DNA from: Balneolaceae bacterium
GTDB taxonomy: Bacteria > Bacteroidota > Rhodothermia > Balneolales > Balneolaceae
Direction: 5' to 3'
DNA length: 64,000 bases
Assembly: GCA_017643365.1 (NCBI GenBank)
Contig: JAEPNO010000003.1
Location: 186,001-250,000 of the forward strand
Made by a program: the position numbers and the translations under genes
In this document: positions 27,007 through 36,295 of the stretch, piece by piece
How the letters are laid out: the number at the start of each line of letters is the position of its first letter
Numbering within the stretch: position 1 is the first letter of the stretch
Notes under the pieces: generated by a model
The model's input: the letters and a program-made list of their open reading frames with translations, nothing else
Told to the model about the DNA's origin: nothing
Database searches by the model: none

Positions 27007-27058
27007 ATCCCTGCCAAACCTACGCCAAGAGGCTTCTGTTCGCATGCTCCGCAGGGAT
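27007..27058. repeat. Inverted repeat ATCCCTGC ... GCAGGGAT with island-like core
   Basis: An 8-bp stem encloses 36 bases. The inside, read on the - strand, has GAAGCCTCTTGGCGTAGG, close to the core of the elements in the accessory island (GAAGCCTTTGGCGTAGG at 51721). So that core is not limited to the island. The rest of 26795-27237 shows nothing else. Confidence 0.6.
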
Positions 27059-27237
27059 GACTAAACCTAGTTATCGAAAACACATTCATACACCATTGGT
27101 TTTACGGCGCGAATGCAGTCCCTTCTAGATTATGACTGTGATTGCGCCTTACTAATCGTAATTCAAGAGCTTTAGCCTGTATAGACTTCAGTTCGACCTC
27201 TAGTATTGACTTAAAGCTCAGATTCTTGCCGGCTTGT

Positions 27238-27909
27238 TTAAAACCCTATCAAACTTACATTTAGGCTCACATACGATTCGTCAATTTCAAATAATCGACC
27301 AATATCGATTCCGCCTAAAATCCCAAATTTTGATTCTGGCTTGAATCTTAAAAATAGGTTTGAACTCAGACCAACACTTCGAATCCCTACTTTTCCATCC
27401 GGTGTGGGGTCGAATTCTAGACAGGGAAAAGTACCACAATCGGCTCTTTTGTAGTAATTTTTGGTGTCGTACGCCCAAAATCCACCAAATGAAATCCCAA
27501 TATTATTCTTATTCATCAGCCGCTGTTGAATTATCAGTTTGCGTGATCGATTCGCTGAGATTGATGCCGTCGCAAAAATTTCATCAAAAATCTTTACCGT
27601 GCCGTCCATCCCAAATCCGTGTACCATCGATAGCCCCCAACCCCATTGGTCCCTATTGCTAACTAAAATAGTTGCATTTATAGGTATCGGGAATTCACTT
27701 TCGGTATCGTAATTTTCGTTCTGTTTTTGGATGAAATGACTTTCTTCAACTCCATGCTTTTTAGCCGTTATTGCAAATCCTGCGTCATATTCTTCATCAA
27801 CAACACTAGGCTCAGTAGTGTTGAACATAACAGATTGGCTCAAAGGCACATGAGTTGCGCAAGCTTGTAACAATAATATAAATGGAATAACCCAGATCAC
27901 TTTCTTCAT
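27238..27909 (-). CDS. Hypothetical lipoprotein with barrel-like strands
   Basis: A 223-residue protein with lipobox LLQAC (Cys17). The mature region has alternating short strands (GIRSVGLSSNLFLRF, SKFGILGGIDIGRLFE, YVSLNVSLIGF-stop) and ends in Phe, as in outer-membrane barrels, but with a lipid anchor. No family recognised. It stands alone upstream of carAB. Confidence 0.7.
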   Translation of the reverse strand: MKKVIWVIPFILLLQACATHVPLSQSVMFNTTEPSVVDEEYDAGFAITAKKHGVEESHFIQKQNENYDTESEFPIPINATILVSNRDQWGWGLSMVHGFGMDGTVKIFDEIFATASISANRSRKLIIQQRLMNKNNIGISFGGFWAYDTKNYYKRADCGTFPCLEFDPTPDGKVGIRSVGLSSNLFLRFKPESKFGILGGIDIGRLFEIDESYVSLNVSLIGF

Positions 27910-28016
27910 AAGACCCTCTCATTTTCTTATGAATCTAGCATGTTTTGGTAAAAATGCAATGCTTAGCTCTATGCTAAATAATCAATTAACATCATGCATG
28001 CTTAAAAAAATCATAC

Positions 28017-28355
28017 TCAAGCTGCATTTTTCTGATTTGCTAAACTTCCCGTCATCGTTGCTAATCCACTTACCGCGCCACCAAGTACAGCAGTAATTAA
28101 CACAACTATTAGTGGCGAGCCTACACCGAGCATTTCGGCAATTCGAGTGGAAAGAATGCCATCGTTAGCAATGTGAATGTACAGTGCCTGGCCGCCCCAA
28201 AGTAGAAACAAAGCCACAAATCCCCATACAAACGATATCGCTGCTTTCTCTTTGAATAGATATCCGAAAATCAGACCGGGGATCGCAATGCACCACCAAG
28301 GAAGGAAGAGGTTAAGTAAGAATGCAACGGCTAAAATTAATAATACTAATATCAT
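28017..28355 (-). CDS. Small hypothetical membrane protein
   Basis: A 112-residue protein with about three or four membrane segments (MILVLLILAVAFLLNLFLPW, FVWGFVALFLLWGGQALYI, VVLITAVLGGAVSGLATM). The family is not recognised. It is downstream of the penicillin-acylase gene on the same strand, across an inverted repeat. Confidence 0.65.
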   Translation of the reverse strand: MILVLLILAVAFLLNLFLPWWCIAIPGLIFGYLFKEKAAISFVWGFVALFLLWGGQALYIHIANDGILSTRIAEMLGVGSPLIVVLITAVLGGAVSGLATMTGSLANQKNAA

Positions 28356-28385
28356 GACAATGTAAATTTTAAATGCTCAATGCTA

Positions 28386-28432
28386 AGAGTTAAATGAATT
28401 CATTTATAATTCAACACTTAACATTTAACTCT
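28386..28432. repeat. Inverted repeat after the acylase gene
   Basis: AGAGTTAAATG at 28386-28396 pairs perfectly with CATTTAACTCT at 28422-28432. A longer repeat with the same TTAACACTT / CATTTAA words flanks the other side of the acylase gene (30872-30922). Confidence 0.75.
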
Positions 28433-28434
28433 AA

Positions 28435-30855
28435 TTAGTTGCTTTGCAACGTCAGTTCAAACAATGCTTTTTCCGGTTTTTCGCGGTAGAAATTTAGCTC
28501 AAAATGATTTCCAAGACGCCAGTTTTCTACAAAAGCATCGTAATTTGGTGATCCTGGATTGCCGGAAATCCCGCCCGGATACACGCCCCAGCCTTTTACC
28601 TCGGGGCCAAGTTCTACTACCATTCGCCATGAAGGTCCGTAGCCAAATCGGGTGGCATTAATCGCTTCTGCCGAACCTCCGGTGTAAACATCCATGGCAC
28701 CAAAACCGGGAATTTGTCCCACATGCTCAATGTCGTTGTTCATCACAAATCCCCAATTCCAACCTTCACCAATCTTTCCGTAATAGGTGTCCAGCAAATC
28801 GTAGGCATGTTTGTACGCAGCTGTAGCCAAATCTTGTATGGTTTCCTTTTCATCGGTTTCGATGTTATCAATTAAGAAGAAATCCGCATCTGATTTTATT
28901 ACCTCTATAAATCGATCACGATGAGGGTACCGAAGCGAACCATCCACCTGTGCGTATTCATCTCTAAAAACCGAGCGGTAAAACTCTCTAAACCAGTAGT
29001 AGAAAAAGCCCGGTTGTTGTAAATCGGCATCCATTTCAAAATTCCAGCTCGCCATTTGCGACAAAAACTCGATTTCTTTAAAATTCAAACTGTCGCGAAT
29101 TACCCAGTCAATCATTTCAGGCACAATGCTTTCTGCATGCAAACTATAATCATCCATCTGCATGTTCATCATATCTTGAGGAGTGATTTCCTTCATCTCT
29201 TTCAACAGATCGTTAATGCGTTTACCCCTTTCATAGGGTGCGTTTTCATCGGTCAAATAGTATGGATACGATTCCCCCGCCGATTCTTGATTTGCGGAAC
29301 TCACGAAACCACGCGGCGGATTTTTTACATGCGGATTATGTTGATGCGGAATCCAGCCTTGCCAATCAAAAGCCGGGTCGCTGCCATCACTTACTTCCTG
29401 TCCTTGAAAATCCCATTTATTAGGGAATTTCCCATTCACCCACATGGCAATATCACCCTCTGTTGATGCGAACACGAAATTTTGCGCCGGACCAACATAC
29501 GCCTCGAGCGCTGCTACATAATCATCGTAGTTGGATGCTTTATTCAATCCAATAAATGTCTTTAAACTGTTTCCCGGTTCATGCCCAACCCATCGCATGG
29601 CATGATAAATTGGCTCGCGGGTTGTGTCATCAGGATTGGCAACCATCACAGGTCCGTGATGTGTAAAAACCAATGTGTCGATGATGGTTTCTCCGCCTTT
29701 TACTTTTATTTCTTCGATTCTTTTAGTGGTAGAATTCCACTTCCCATCGTTCCAGTATTCGTTTTTTGATGCATCCTTAAACTCAATTTCATACCAATCC
29801 AGAACATCAGATCCGGTATTAGTTACAGAGAATGCCACTTTTTCGTTAAAACCGATCAAAATTCCAGGAATCCCCTGAAAACCTACCCCATATGTATTAT
29901 AGCCCGGAGCGTGTAATTGCATTTCCATCCAAATGGAAGGCATCGACAAACTAAGGTGTGGATCGCCCGCTAAAATGGGATATCCACTTGCTGTTTTTGA
30001 ACCATCCACCGCCCAATTGTTTGAGCCTACGCCGGCGTCCGGCTCCCAAAACTGAATACGTTCGGCGGTTTTGGGGATGAAATCACTTTCAGGCACTTCG
30101 GGCTGAATCGATTCAAAATCCCACGTTCTGTCCTCCGGAATGATCGGATCCACAGAAGCAGGTCGTGTTTTAAAAAACTTATTGATGTATTCCTCACCTA
30201 AAAAGGCTTTAGTACGTGATGTTCGATCGTCGCTACTACCACCGGCTAAGGTGCGCAACATGTTCATATGAAGTAATGAGGTTTTTAAAGGTGTCCATGC
30301 CTCCGGAGCGGCATCTAACACTTTGTATTCTACCGGGTACTCATCCGGCGATAAACTTTCGATGTATGCATTTACTCCATCAGCATATGCTTTTACTATT
30401 CTTGAACTTGATGAGTCTTGCATCACCTTTTCCAGCTTTTTTTCAGCGGCCCAAGGCATGCCCCATCTACGAGTGGTTAAATCGCGATTTTGCACTCCCG
30501 AATTTTCCCCAATCAATTCTGATAAACGCCCGGCAGCATCATACGTCTGGATTTCCATCTGAAACAGCCGCTGTTGCGCAGTGATGTAACCCTGTGCCAT
30601 AAATAAATCATGGTCATTTTGGGCAAAGATGTGCGGAACACGTCGTTCATCGAACACAACCGAAACCTCATCTAACAAGCCATCAATTTCCAAAATCTCG
30701 TTTTCCGGAACCGAAGTTTCTGCATTGGCCCAAAAGCCGGCATCCGGATCGAAGAACTTCCCAAGTGGTGGAATCGAACCGAATTTGGTGTTGAGAACGA
30801 GAAGGCAAGCTACTAATAAAATAGCGGATAGGAATGGGCTACTAAATCGCATCAA
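28435..30855 (-). CDS. Penicillin acylase family (Ntn-hydrolase) protein
   Basis: An 806-residue precursor of the penicillin G / acyl-homoserine-lactone acylase family. These enzymes cut themselves to form two chains, and the new N-terminal Ser of the beta chain is the nucleophile: here Ser278 in DAGVG-SNNWAV. The N-terminal hydrophobic stretch (about 8-23) would export it to the periplasm. The beta chain contains GDPHLSLSMPSIW and later FSVTNTGSD. The family covers penicillin, signal and other amide substrates, so the substrate is open. It is flanked on both sides by related inverted repeats. Confidence 0.92.
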   Translation of the reverse strand: MMRFSSPFLSAILLVACLLVLNTKFGSIPPLGKFFDPDAGFWANAETSVPENEILEIDGLLDEVSVVFDERRVPHIFAQNDHDLFMAQGYITAQQRLFQMEIQTYDAAGRLSELIGENSGVQNRDLTTRRWGMPWAAEKKLEKVMQDSSSSRIVKAYADGVNAYIESLSPDEYPVEYKVLDAAPEAWTPLKTSLLHMNMLRTLAGGSSDDRTSRTKAFLGEEYINKFFKTRPASVDPIIPEDRTWDFESIQPEVPESDFIPKTAERIQFWEPDAGVGSNNWAVDGSKTASGYPILAGDPHLSLSMPSIWMEMQLHAPGYNTYGVGFQGIPGILIGFNEKVAFSVTNTGSDVLDWYEIEFKDASKNEYWNDGKWNSTTKRIEEIKVKGGETIIDTLVFTHHGPVMVANPDDTTREPIYHAMRWVGHEPGNSLKTFIGLNKASNYDDYVAALEAYVGPAQNFVFASTEGDIAMWVNGKFPNKWDFQGQEVSDGSDPAFDWQGWIPHQHNPHVKNPPRGFVSSANQESAGESYPYYLTDENAPYERGKRINDLLKEMKEITPQDMMNMQMDDYSLHAESIVPEMIDWVIRDSLNFKEIEFLSQMASWNFEMDADLQQPGFFYYWFREFYRSVFRDEYAQVDGSLRYPHRDRFIEVIKSDADFFLIDNIETDEKETIQDLATAAYKHAYDLLDTYYGKIGEGWNWGFVMNNDIEHVGQIPGFGAMDVYTGGSAEAINATRFGYGPSWRMVVELGPEVKGWGVYPGGISGNPGSPNYDAFVENWRLGNHFELNFYREKPEKALFELTLQSN

Positions 30856-30871
30856 ATTTCTAATGCTGAGG

Positions 30872-30922
30872 GTTAAGTGTTAAATGTTAAGTGAGAAATG
30901 CATTCAACATTTAACACTTAAC
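30872..30922. repeat. 17-bp inverted repeat upstream of the acylase gene
   Basis: GTTAAGTGTTAAATGTT (30872-30888) pairs perfectly with AACATTTAACACTTAAC (30906-30922), loop 17 bases. It lies between the DDAH-like gene and the acylase gene on the - strand. It shares words with the repeat at 28386-28432. Confidence 0.8.
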
Positions 30923-30937
30923 ATTTAAATTTCAAAA

Positions 30938-31834
30938 TTACCAGAGCAGCATCTTCATACAGAACACACTACCGCCGCTTTTCAGGAATTCTTCGGTGTT
31001 AAACTCATGAACGATAAAACCTAATTCTTCAAGTTTAGCATTTACCTCGACACACCCTTTTTGGATGAGCACGTTTTTGCCATCCGGACATGTTGCGTTA
31101 CAAGCAAAAAGCTCTTCCGCTTCGAAAGTATTCGCCTCAATAACGGTTGAAAATATCTTCCGAATTTTTGCCAATCCATCTTCGGTAAAAGCTTTCGGAT
31201 AAATCAACACCGTTTCCTCATTTAGAATACACAGACACGTATCGAGGTGGTAGAACTTCTCATCGATTAGCTCAAGAGCAATTACTGGAGTGTCGAGTGT
31301 TTCTGCGATATGATCATACACATCCTTTGAAGATCGATAACCGTATCCGCCCCAAATCAAGCGCTTTTTGTAATGCCAAATAGCATCGCCCATTCCTTCG
31401 AAATCGGTGAATTGCGACTCATCCAAATGGATTACTTTATACGAACTTTCTTCGTACACTTTTTCGATGTGCGGAACCTCTCCTTTTCGTTCAGGAGAAT
31501 GCATCACGCTCATAATCACTTCTTTGGTACCATCCGCTTTTATATTCGGCAAGCTTTGATTCGCACAAAACACCATATCGGGATATTCTTCTTGTGGCCC
31601 AACTTCGTGCACATACAATCCTAGATTATTGTAGGCATCTCTCAGCCTATTCCATTCTGTTTCCGCTTCTTCTTTGTTGATGTCGCCAATATTGCCTTCC
31701 ATATGCGGATTGATCACATATTTCACATCAAAATATTTAGGATGTACCACCATTACTTTGCCCGGTGCCGGCATATCTTCAAGATCCGCGAGGGTAAAAT
31801 CCAGCTGATCTGATTGCGTGATTACTCTGCTCAT
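30938..31834 (-). CDS. Dimethylarginine dimethylaminohydrolase / arginine deiminase-like hydrolase
   Basis: A 298-residue protein with the amidinotransferase fold. Motifs are DMVFCANQSL (substrate Asp region), FYHLDTCLCIL (catalytic His) and GGSVFCMKMLLW at the C-terminus, with the nucleophile Cys. This matches the DDAH group that hydrolyses methylated arginine or related guanidines to citrulline. No signal peptide is seen. Role in this organism is not known. It is next to the acylase gene but separated from it by an inverted repeat. Confidence 0.88.
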   Translation of the reverse strand: MSRVITQSDQLDFTLADLEDMPAPGKVMVVHPKYFDVKYVINPHMEGNIGDINKEEAETEWNRLRDAYNNLGLYVHEVGPQEEYPDMVFCANQSLPNIKADGTKEVIMSVMHSPERKGEVPHIEKVYEESSYKVIHLDESQFTDFEGMGDAIWHYKKRLIWGGYGYRSSKDVYDHIAETLDTPVIALELIDEKFYHLDTCLCILNEETVLIYPKAFTEDGLAKIRKIFSTVIEANTFEAEELFACNATCPDGKNVLIQKGCVEVNAKLEELGFIVHEFNTEEFLKSGGSVFCMKMLLW

Positions 31835-31976
31835 TCAGTTTAATTAATAGTGCGTGTTGATAAAAATTTTCGATCCGATTTCGGAACAAGAAGAGAGTGG
31901 AGTGATAGGATTGTAAGAATACGAATAAATACGTGTGATTTTCCATCTCTAAATTCAATGGCAGTCACTTTCTCCC

Positions 31977-32001
31977 TATATTTGACCTCGCTCTAACTTT
32001 G
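31977..32001 (+). promoter_or_regulatory. Candidate TAnnTTTG promoter boxes for ddl-nadK
   Basis: TATATTTG (31977-31984) and TAACTTTG (31994-32001) both fit the -7 box of Bacteroidota promoters and lie 12-37 bases before the ddl start. No convincing TTG partner is seen at the expected upstream distance for either, so this is tentative. Confidence 0.4.
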
Positions 32002-32013
32002 TAAAAATTAAGG

Positions 32014-33204
32014 ATGACTCAAAAAAACCTGATAATTGCCTTTGGTGGCGTTTCCCCTGAACATGAAGTTTCGGTGTTAACGGCTATGCAGGTATTTGCC
32101 GCGTTAGAAGAAACTACCTACCAACTTATTCCCCTTTATATCACCAAATCAGGCCATTGGCTGGGCGGTGATGCATTAAAAGATCTTAGCAATTACAAAG
32201 ACCTAAACAAACTTGAAGCTGAGTGCATTCCTGTATCGTTTTCGAAGAATGAGATGGGAATTACTCAACTCACCGAACAGGGCAAAATCGGACTTTTTAA
32301 AAAACCCATCAGCATTCCGGTGTACGCTGTTGTGTGTGCCTTTCATGGAAGTGAAGGCGAAAACGGAGCTTTTCAAGGGATTTGTGAGCAATACAACATC
32401 CCATATACCGGAAGTGGCGTACTCGCATCGTCGGTGGGGATGGATAAAATAAAGGCCAAGCAGTTGTGCGAAGCCAATCACATTCCGGTTACTTCCAGCC
32501 TCGATTTTTATGAAAGCGACTGGGACGAACATCAGGATACCATCATTCAGGAAGCCGAATTACTTGGATTTCCATTGGTTGTTAAGCCATCGTCGTTGGG
32601 AAGCAGCATTGGTGTTAAGAAAGTTGATTCTACTGCTGAATTAATCGATGCCGTTGAAATTGCTTTCCGTTATGACGCTCATTTATTGGTTGAAGTAGCC
32701 ATCAACCCGCTCATGGAAATTAACTGTTCCGTACTTGGAACCTCAGAAAACTGCCGCGCAAGCGTTTGTGAACAGCCACTCGGCAGTACCGCAACGCTCT
32801 CTTTTGAAGATAAATACCAAAGTGGTGGTGGCGCTGAAAAAGGCATGGCATCCGCTGATCGGGTGATTCCCGCTGATATTTCGCATGAGCTAACCGACAC
32901 TATCCGTAGTATGGCGGTTCATACCTTCAAAACGTTTGATGCTTCCGGCGTTGCTCGTCTCGATTTTTTGGTTAATGCCGATACCGAGGAAGTCTATTTT
33001 AATGAGATTAACACCATCCCCGGTTCTTTTTCTTTTTATTTATGGGAGAAATCTGATTTGAGCTTCGCTGATCTTGTTAAAGAGCTCATCGAAATTGCCT
33101 TGCAAAAACATCAGGCAAAAAACGGCCGAATTCGAAGCTACGAAACCAACTTATTGAGCGAAAAAGCTGCAAAAGGCATCAAAGGGCTCAAAGGCACTAA
33201 ATAA
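32014..33204 (+). CDS. ddl: D-alanine--D-alanine ligase
   Basis: A 396-residue ATP-grasp ligase that makes D-Ala-D-Ala for peptidoglycan. Visible are the N-terminal GGVSPEHEVSVLTAMQV, the ATP-binding part VVKPSSLGSSIGVKKV, and RLDFLVNADTEEVYFNEINT with the Mg ligands. VPGSF-type end (INTIPGSFSFYLWEKS) is present. It is longer than E. coli DdlB (about 306), with extra sequence near residues 60-100. The gene leads nadK by two bases (tight operon). Confidence 0.95.
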   Translation: MTQKNLIIAFGGVSPEHEVSVLTAMQVFAALEETTYQLIPLYITKSGHWLGGDALKDLSNYKDLNKLEAECIPVSFSKNEMGITQLTEQGKIGLFKKPISIPVYAVVCAFHGSEGENGAFQGICEQYNIPYTGSGVLASSVGMDKIKAKQLCEANHIPVTSSLDFYESDWDEHQDTIIQEAELLGFPLVVKPSSLGSSIGVKKVDSTAELIDAVEIAFRYDAHLLVEVAINPLMEINCSVLGTSENCRASVCEQPLGSTATLSFEDKYQSGGGAEKGMASADRVIPADISHELTDTIRSMAVHTFKTFDASGVARLDFLVNADTEEVYFNEINTIPGSFSFYLWEKSDLSFADLVKELIEIALQKHQAKNGRIRSYETNLLSEKAAKGIKGLKGTK

Positions 33205-33205
33205 A

Positions 33206-34096
33206 ATGAAAGCCACTACCTTAAATATCGGGGTGATTGCCAATCCGCAAAAATACGAAGTGAAATCGGTGTTTAAGACGGCGCTAAAGTGGGCGGAATC
33301 AAAAAAAGTAACGCTCTTTGTTTCGAAGTCGATTTATGAGCTTTTAAAGCCAAAGAAATCGGCGAATCTGATTCTCACCGAAAGTGATGAAGACACCATT
33401 CAGCAAGCCGATATTTTAGTAGTTATGGGTGGCGATGGCACCATTTTGTATACAGCTCGAATTTCAAAAAACAATCCAAAGCCCGTACTCGGGGTAAATA
33501 GTGGTCGCTTAGGGTTTATGACCAACACCCAAAACGAGGAATTGATTGAAGCGCTCGAACTGGTTCGAATGGGAAATTATAAATTAGATCGTCGTCATTT
33601 TTTGAAGGCAACCACCAGTAACGGAAGTGAGTTTTACGCCCTCAACGAGTTTTTATTCACTCGAAACGACTCTACCTCGATGATCAACATTTCAGCTGAG
33701 TACGATGGTAATCCCATTAACACTTACTGGGCTGATGGATTGTTGGTGGCTTCTCCAACAGGTTCTACGGCCTATAATTTATCTTCGGGCGGACCCATCG
33801 TGGCGCCTGGCTCGGGAGTGATTTTACTAACTCCGATCAATCCACACACGTTAACTACTCGCCCGCTTGTAGTTAGTGCCGATAAAGCGCTTACCATCAA
33901 GGTGGATCCCCAGCCAAGCAACATCCTTTTTTCGTACGATGGAGTGGTGGAAGAAATTCAAGAATTGCCCTTTTCGGTTGAGATTCGAAAGTCAAAACTA
34001 GCCTTTCCTCTTATTCAACTTCAGGATCAGAATTATTTCGATACCCTTCGCAAAAAACTGATGTGGGGGCAAGATTCGAGACGGATAAAGAATTAG
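33206..34096 (+). CDS. nadK: NAD kinase
   Basis: A 296-residue enzyme that phosphorylates NAD to NADP. The GGDG motif is at MGGDGTILYTAR, and the NE/substrate region is YALNEFLFTRND. ATP-binding SPTGSTAYNLSSGGP is intact. It follows ddl with a one-base gap and is likely translated with it. Confidence 0.96.
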   Translation: MKATTLNIGVIANPQKYEVKSVFKTALKWAESKKVTLFVSKSIYELLKPKKSANLILTESDEDTIQQADILVVMGGDGTILYTARISKNNPKPVLGVNSGRLGFMTNTQNEELIEALELVRMGNYKLDRRHFLKATTSNGSEFYALNEFLFTRNDSTSMINISAEYDGNPINTYWADGLLVASPTGSTAYNLSSGGPIVAPGSGVILLTPINPHTLTTRPLVVSADKALTIKVDPQPSNILFSYDGVVEEIQELPFSVEIRKSKLAFPLIQLQDQNYFDTLRKKLMWGQDSRRIKN

Positions 34097-34101
34097 AGAA
34101 C

Positions 34102-34158
34102 ATAGAATGTAGAATACAGAAGCAAGAATTCTTCTACATTCTGTATTCTACATTCTAT
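34102..34158. repeat. 20-bp perfect inverted repeat between nadK and mdh
   Basis: ATAGAATGTAGAATACAGAA pairs exactly with its complement at 34139-34158, loop 17 bases. There is no U-run after it. It may act as a transcript end or is a dispersed element; it begins six bases after the nadK stop. Confidence 0.85.
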
Positions 34159-34231
34159 ATCTTCATAATAGTTACACAAAAGCGGAATAGCTTTAACTCG
34201 AATTTCAAATTTAACACACAAACATAGTTTC

Positions 34232-35188
34232 ATGAAAGTAACAGTAGTAGGTGCCGGAGGTAATGTTGGGTCTACCGTAGCATTAAGCGTAGCCCGTAGA
34301 GATTTTGCAAAAGAAGTGATCGCTTTAGATTTAGAGCGAAAAGATGGCGACAAAACCTTTTATCCTTCAAAAGGACGCGCTTTAGATCAATGGCAGGTTT
34401 CTCCAATCGATTTATTTGATACCCGCGTTATTGGCACTACCGATTATGCCGATACTGCAAACTCCGACATTTGTGTGATTACAGCTGGTGTTCCACGTCG
34501 CCCGGGCATGAGCCGCGACGATCTGCTTTCGATCAATGCGAATATTGTTGAAAGCGTGACTAAAGAGCTGGTAAAATACTCTCCTGAAACCATAATTATC
34601 GTTGTATCTAATCCATTGGATGTAATGGTACAGGTTGCTAAAGATGCATCCGGACTTCCTTACGAAAAAGTGATGGGAATGGCCGGTATTTTGGATACAG
34701 CTCGTTATCGTGCATTTATCGCAGCAGAAATTGATGCTTCACCAAAAGACATTCAAGCAATGTTGATGGGTGGCCACGGCGATACAATGGTTCCACTACC
34801 TAGATTTACTACCGTTTCGGGATTACCGATCTCTCACTTCATTTCTGACGAGAGATTGGAAGAAATTGTGAACAGAGCTAAAAAAGGTGGCGGCGAGCTT
34901 GTTGGCTTGATGGGAACATCCGCTTGGTATGCACCCGGTACCGCAGCAGCACAAATGGTGGAAGCAATATTATTGGATCAAAACCGTATTTTCCCGGTGT
35001 GTGCGCATCTAGATGGTCAGTACGGGATCGATGACTTGTACATTGGTGTTCCGGTTAAACTTGGCAAAGGCGGCATCAAAGAAGTAATTGAAGTTGCGCT
35101 TACCGATGATGAGCAAGAACTTCTAAACAATTCTGCGAATCACGTTCGCGGAACATTAGATGCTTTCAAAGCGCTAATGAATAAATAA
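34232..35188 (+). CDS. mdh: Malate dehydrogenase
   Basis: A 318-residue NAD-dependent enzyme of the LDH-like malate dehydrogenase group, used in the TCA cycle. It has GAGGNVGSTVA (Rossmann), AGVPRRPGMSRDDLL (the double Arg selects malate), VSNPLDVM and MGGHGDTMVPL with the catalytic His. It is followed by a clear terminator. Confidence 0.95.
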   Translation: MKVTVVGAGGNVGSTVALSVARRDFAKEVIALDLERKDGDKTFYPSKGRALDQWQVSPIDLFDTRVIGTTDYADTANSDICVITAGVPRRPGMSRDDLLSINANIVESVTKELVKYSPETIIIVVSNPLDVMVQVAKDASGLPYEKVMGMAGILDTARYRAFIAAEIDASPKDIQAMLMGGHGDTMVPLPRFTTVSGLPISHFISDERLEEIVNRAKKGGGELVGLMGTSAWYAPGTAAAQMVEAILLDQNRIFPVCAHLDGQYGIDDLYIGVPVKLGKGGIKEVIEVALTDDEQELLNNSANHVRGTLDAFKALMNK

Positions 35189-35230
35189 AAAGTAAACAAC
35201 GAGGACTAAGGTCTTCACTACTTGCATTTT

Positions 35231-35265
35231 AATCCCTCGTATCTCTGATGCGGGGGATTTTTTTT
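35231..35265 (+). terminator. Intrinsic terminator after mdh
   Basis: AATCCCTCG pairs with CGGGGGATT (one wobble) around an 11-base loop and is followed by a run of T. It lies 42 bases after the mdh stop. Confidence 0.85.
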
Positions 35266-35294
35266 ATTCAAACTGAATCTTTAGTTTTAGAATC

Positions 35295-35519
35295 ATGAAA
35301 GTATATACCTACTCTCAGGCCCGCCAAAATTTGTCCAAGATACTCGATGAGGCAAAATCAGATGGAGAAGTCATCATCAAAAGAAGAAATGGAAACACCT
35401 TTACATTAAAACCCATTTCTCAGGATTCCTCTCCTCTTGATGTATCTAGTGTTGAAACTGATTTTACTGTTGATGAACTCAATGAGATAGTTCGGGAAGG
35501 AAGAGAGCGCTACTTATAA
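35295..35519 (+). CDS. Orphan antitoxin, Phd/YefM-like
   Basis: A 74-residue protein with the Phd/YefM N-terminal pattern (VYTYSQARQNLSKILDEAKSDGEVIIKRRNGNTFTLKP). It would bind DNA with its N-terminal part and a toxin with the tail. No toxin gene follows: the next gene is on the opposite strand and overlaps its end. So it is either an orphan or has lost its partner. Confidence 0.75.
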   Translation: MKVYTYSQARQNLSKILDEAKSDGEVIIKRRNGNTFTLKPISQDSSPLDVSSVETDFTVDELNEIVREGRERYL

Positions 35520-35924
35520 CCCATACCCACGAAATTCTACATTCACTGTATCTGGTTTTATAATAAATATAACCTTACTGTCTAATGGTGCCCCAATGGT
35601 ATAGTACCCTCCACCAAATCGCTCAATTGAACTTCCTTCTCTTTTGAATTCAATCATATACCCACCGTCTTGGGAATTATTACTCATTTCAAAGAATCCA
35701 GAATACTTTTCAGATGCTTCAATTTTTCCAATGGCTAGCTTTCCTCCTTCTGGCTCGGTTGTATAGAATTTAACTTCAGTGATGGATGCTCCACTTTGAT
35801 TCCGAACCTCAACTTTAATACCGGGTTTACTCTGGCAATTCAGTTGTAATAAGAACAGCGTTATAAAAACGAATTTTTCATTTAGACTTACTTTTAAAAT
35901 ACCGTTTACTATCTCACTAAGCAT
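35514..35924 (-). CDS. Small hypothetical secreted/lipoprotein
   Basis: A 136-residue protein. A hydrophobic stretch (VFITLFLLQLNC) ends in Cys at a lipobox-like place, but it starts about 16 residues in, so the true start may be later. The mature part has beta-sandwich-like strands (GIKVEVRNQSGASITEVKFY, VIFIIKPDTVNVEFRG). Its 3' end overlaps the antitoxin gene by six bases. Confidence 0.55.
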   Translation of the reverse strand: MLSEIVNGILKVSLNEKFVFITLFLLQLNCQSKPGIKVEVRNQSGASITEVKFYTTEPEGGKLAIGKIEASEKYSGFFEMSNNSQDGGYMIEFKREGSSIERFGGGYYTIGAPLDSKVIFIIKPDTVNVEFRGYGL

Positions 35925-35985
35925 TTACTCAAATTATTCTGAGTAATTAACCTACTAGCCTAAGTGGTAGCGTTGCTTTGTACAA

Positions 35986-36183
35986 TCATTCGGCATCTGT
36001 TCTCATTTTATCTAAATCGCCAGACCAATGGAATTTACCTCGTTGGGCTCTGATTTTTTGCTGATTGATTCGCTCAAGTAATAGTTTAAGTCCTTCAGTA
36101 ACTGCTTCCTTTTTCGTCTTAAAAGATCCCTCTTTCAACACCTGATCCATCAGTTCATCTTCAATTTCAATATTCATCCGCAT
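35986..36183 (-). CDS. Orphan antitoxin, VapB-like
   Basis: A 65-residue protein with the VapB/DUF2191 pattern: MNIEIEDELMDQVLKEGSFK, then TKKEAVTEGLKLLLERI (ribbon-helix-helix-like). The start could be the third codon (36177). No VapC gene (PIN domain) follows; only 61 bases remain before the next gene on this strand. With 35295 and 3526, this is the third antitoxin without a working partner. Confidence 0.75.
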   Translation of the reverse strand: MRMNIEIEDELMDQVLKEGSFKTKKEAVTEGLKLLLERINQQKIRAQRGKFHWSGDLDKMRTDAE

Positions 36184-36295
36184 ATAGTTATGTGTGAATT
36201 TATGATATCATAAACATTTCACGTTCAAAATTGAATAATAAAATTCCCGAAGATGAGTCTTATACAATTTATTTCAAGGTTCGATACATTCAGAT

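Noticed and set aside
26834-27064. 76-codon frame with SHSREGGNLES
   Set aside because: This is the common translation of the ATTCCC..GGGAAT palindrome, with no start context or family; it is repeat sequence.
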